The translations under genes and the position numbers were made by a program. 5,118 bases of DNA from Ruminococcaceae bacterium UBA7135 (GTDB taxonomy: Bacteria > Bacillota > Clostridia > Oscillospirales > Ruminococcaceae): positions 3,760 through 8,877 of the forward strand of contig DKXD01000090.1 of assembly GCA_002492075.1 (NCBI GenBank), given 5' to 3'. The notes beneath the pieces were generated by a model that saw only the letters and a list, made by a program, of their open reading frames with translations, did not search any database and was not told the DNA's origin. This document shows, in pieces, positions 5,033 to 5,118 of the stretch (positions within the stretch are counted from its first letter, which is position 1; each line of letters begins with the position of its first letter).

Positions 5033-5118
5033 TAGTTGTTAGTATTTAGTTATGAGGCGGCGGCGTTATTTTCCATCTTTAGCCGTCAAGCAAAACCGAA
5101 AAGCAGTTCTCCCCGCCT
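5033..5118 (+). other. Region after gpmI without recognisable gene
   Basis: 86 bases to the window end. It begins with a T-rich stretch with repeated TTAGT words (about 5035-5052), then a GGCGGCGGCG run (5056-5065) and a T-rich patch. GGCGGC can pair imperfectly with GCCGTC further on, but no T tract follows, so this is not a convincing terminator. No open frame with a ribosome binding site is seen. Whether transcription ends here cannot be decided from the window. Confidence 0.5.

Noticed and set aside
5055..5118. Terminator after gpmI from AGGCGG pairing with CCGCCT at the window end, or GGCGGC with GCCGTC
   Set aside because: The loops are long, the stems short, and no T tract follows.
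1..5118. CRISPR arrays, tRNA/rRNA genes, insertion sequences or attachment sites
   Set aside because: No regularly spaced repeats, RNA-gene signatures, transposase fragments or flanking inverted/direct repeats were found on reading both strands.

Overview
The window is a plus-strand stretch of a lower-glycolysis gene cluster. It holds the 3' part of pgk (phosphoglycerate kinase), complete tpiA (triosephosphate isomerase) and complete gpmI (cofactor-independent phosphoglycerate mutase). Accessory genes sit between them: an acyltransferase-3 family membrane protein and a small pentapeptide-repeat protein between pgk and tpiA, and a YafQ/RelE-type toxin with its putative antitoxin between tpiA and gpmI. 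No minus-strand gene is supported. The pgk-tpiA-gpmI order, strong AGGAGG-type ribosome binding sites, short gaps, roughly 50% GC and the protein sequence styles suggest a Gram-positive gut-type Clostridia (Oscillospiraceae/Ruminococcaceae-like). This placement is inferred from style; no alignment was run.

Layout: pgk (1-555, 5' end outside the window) ends in a clear hairpin-plus-T terminator (565-597). Only seven bases later comes the ribosome binding site of the acyltransferase gene (616-1713). That gene has no ATG, GTG or TTG where the conserved N-terminus begins; the best-placed start is a rare ATT codon five bases after AGGAGG. Its 3' end carries a slippery A AAA AAT run, a perfect GGAGGTGAT ribosome-binding-like sequence inside a 12-bp palindrome, and a -1-frame reading that ends in an ATGA overlap with the pentapeptide gene (1751-2089). 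tpiA follows at 2110-2883. The toxin-antitoxin pair (2930-3157 and 3157-3438) overlaps by one base, and gpmI (3458-5032) follows 19 bases later. The last 86 bases hold no recognisable gene or convincing terminator.

The three glycolytic enzymes act in one central pathway: pgk makes ATP from 1,3-bisphosphoglycerate, tpiA interconverts the two triose phosphates, and gpmI converts 3- to 2-phosphoglycerate. From the acyltransferase to gpmI no internal terminator or obvious promoter was seen, so the accessory genes may be co-transcribed with tpiA and gpmI. The points most worth a second look are the AUU start behind a terminator, the toxin-antitoxin pair inside a glycolytic operon, the toxin's Glu where E. 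coli YafQ has an active-site Arg, the atypical antitoxin, and the very acidic pentapeptide protein.
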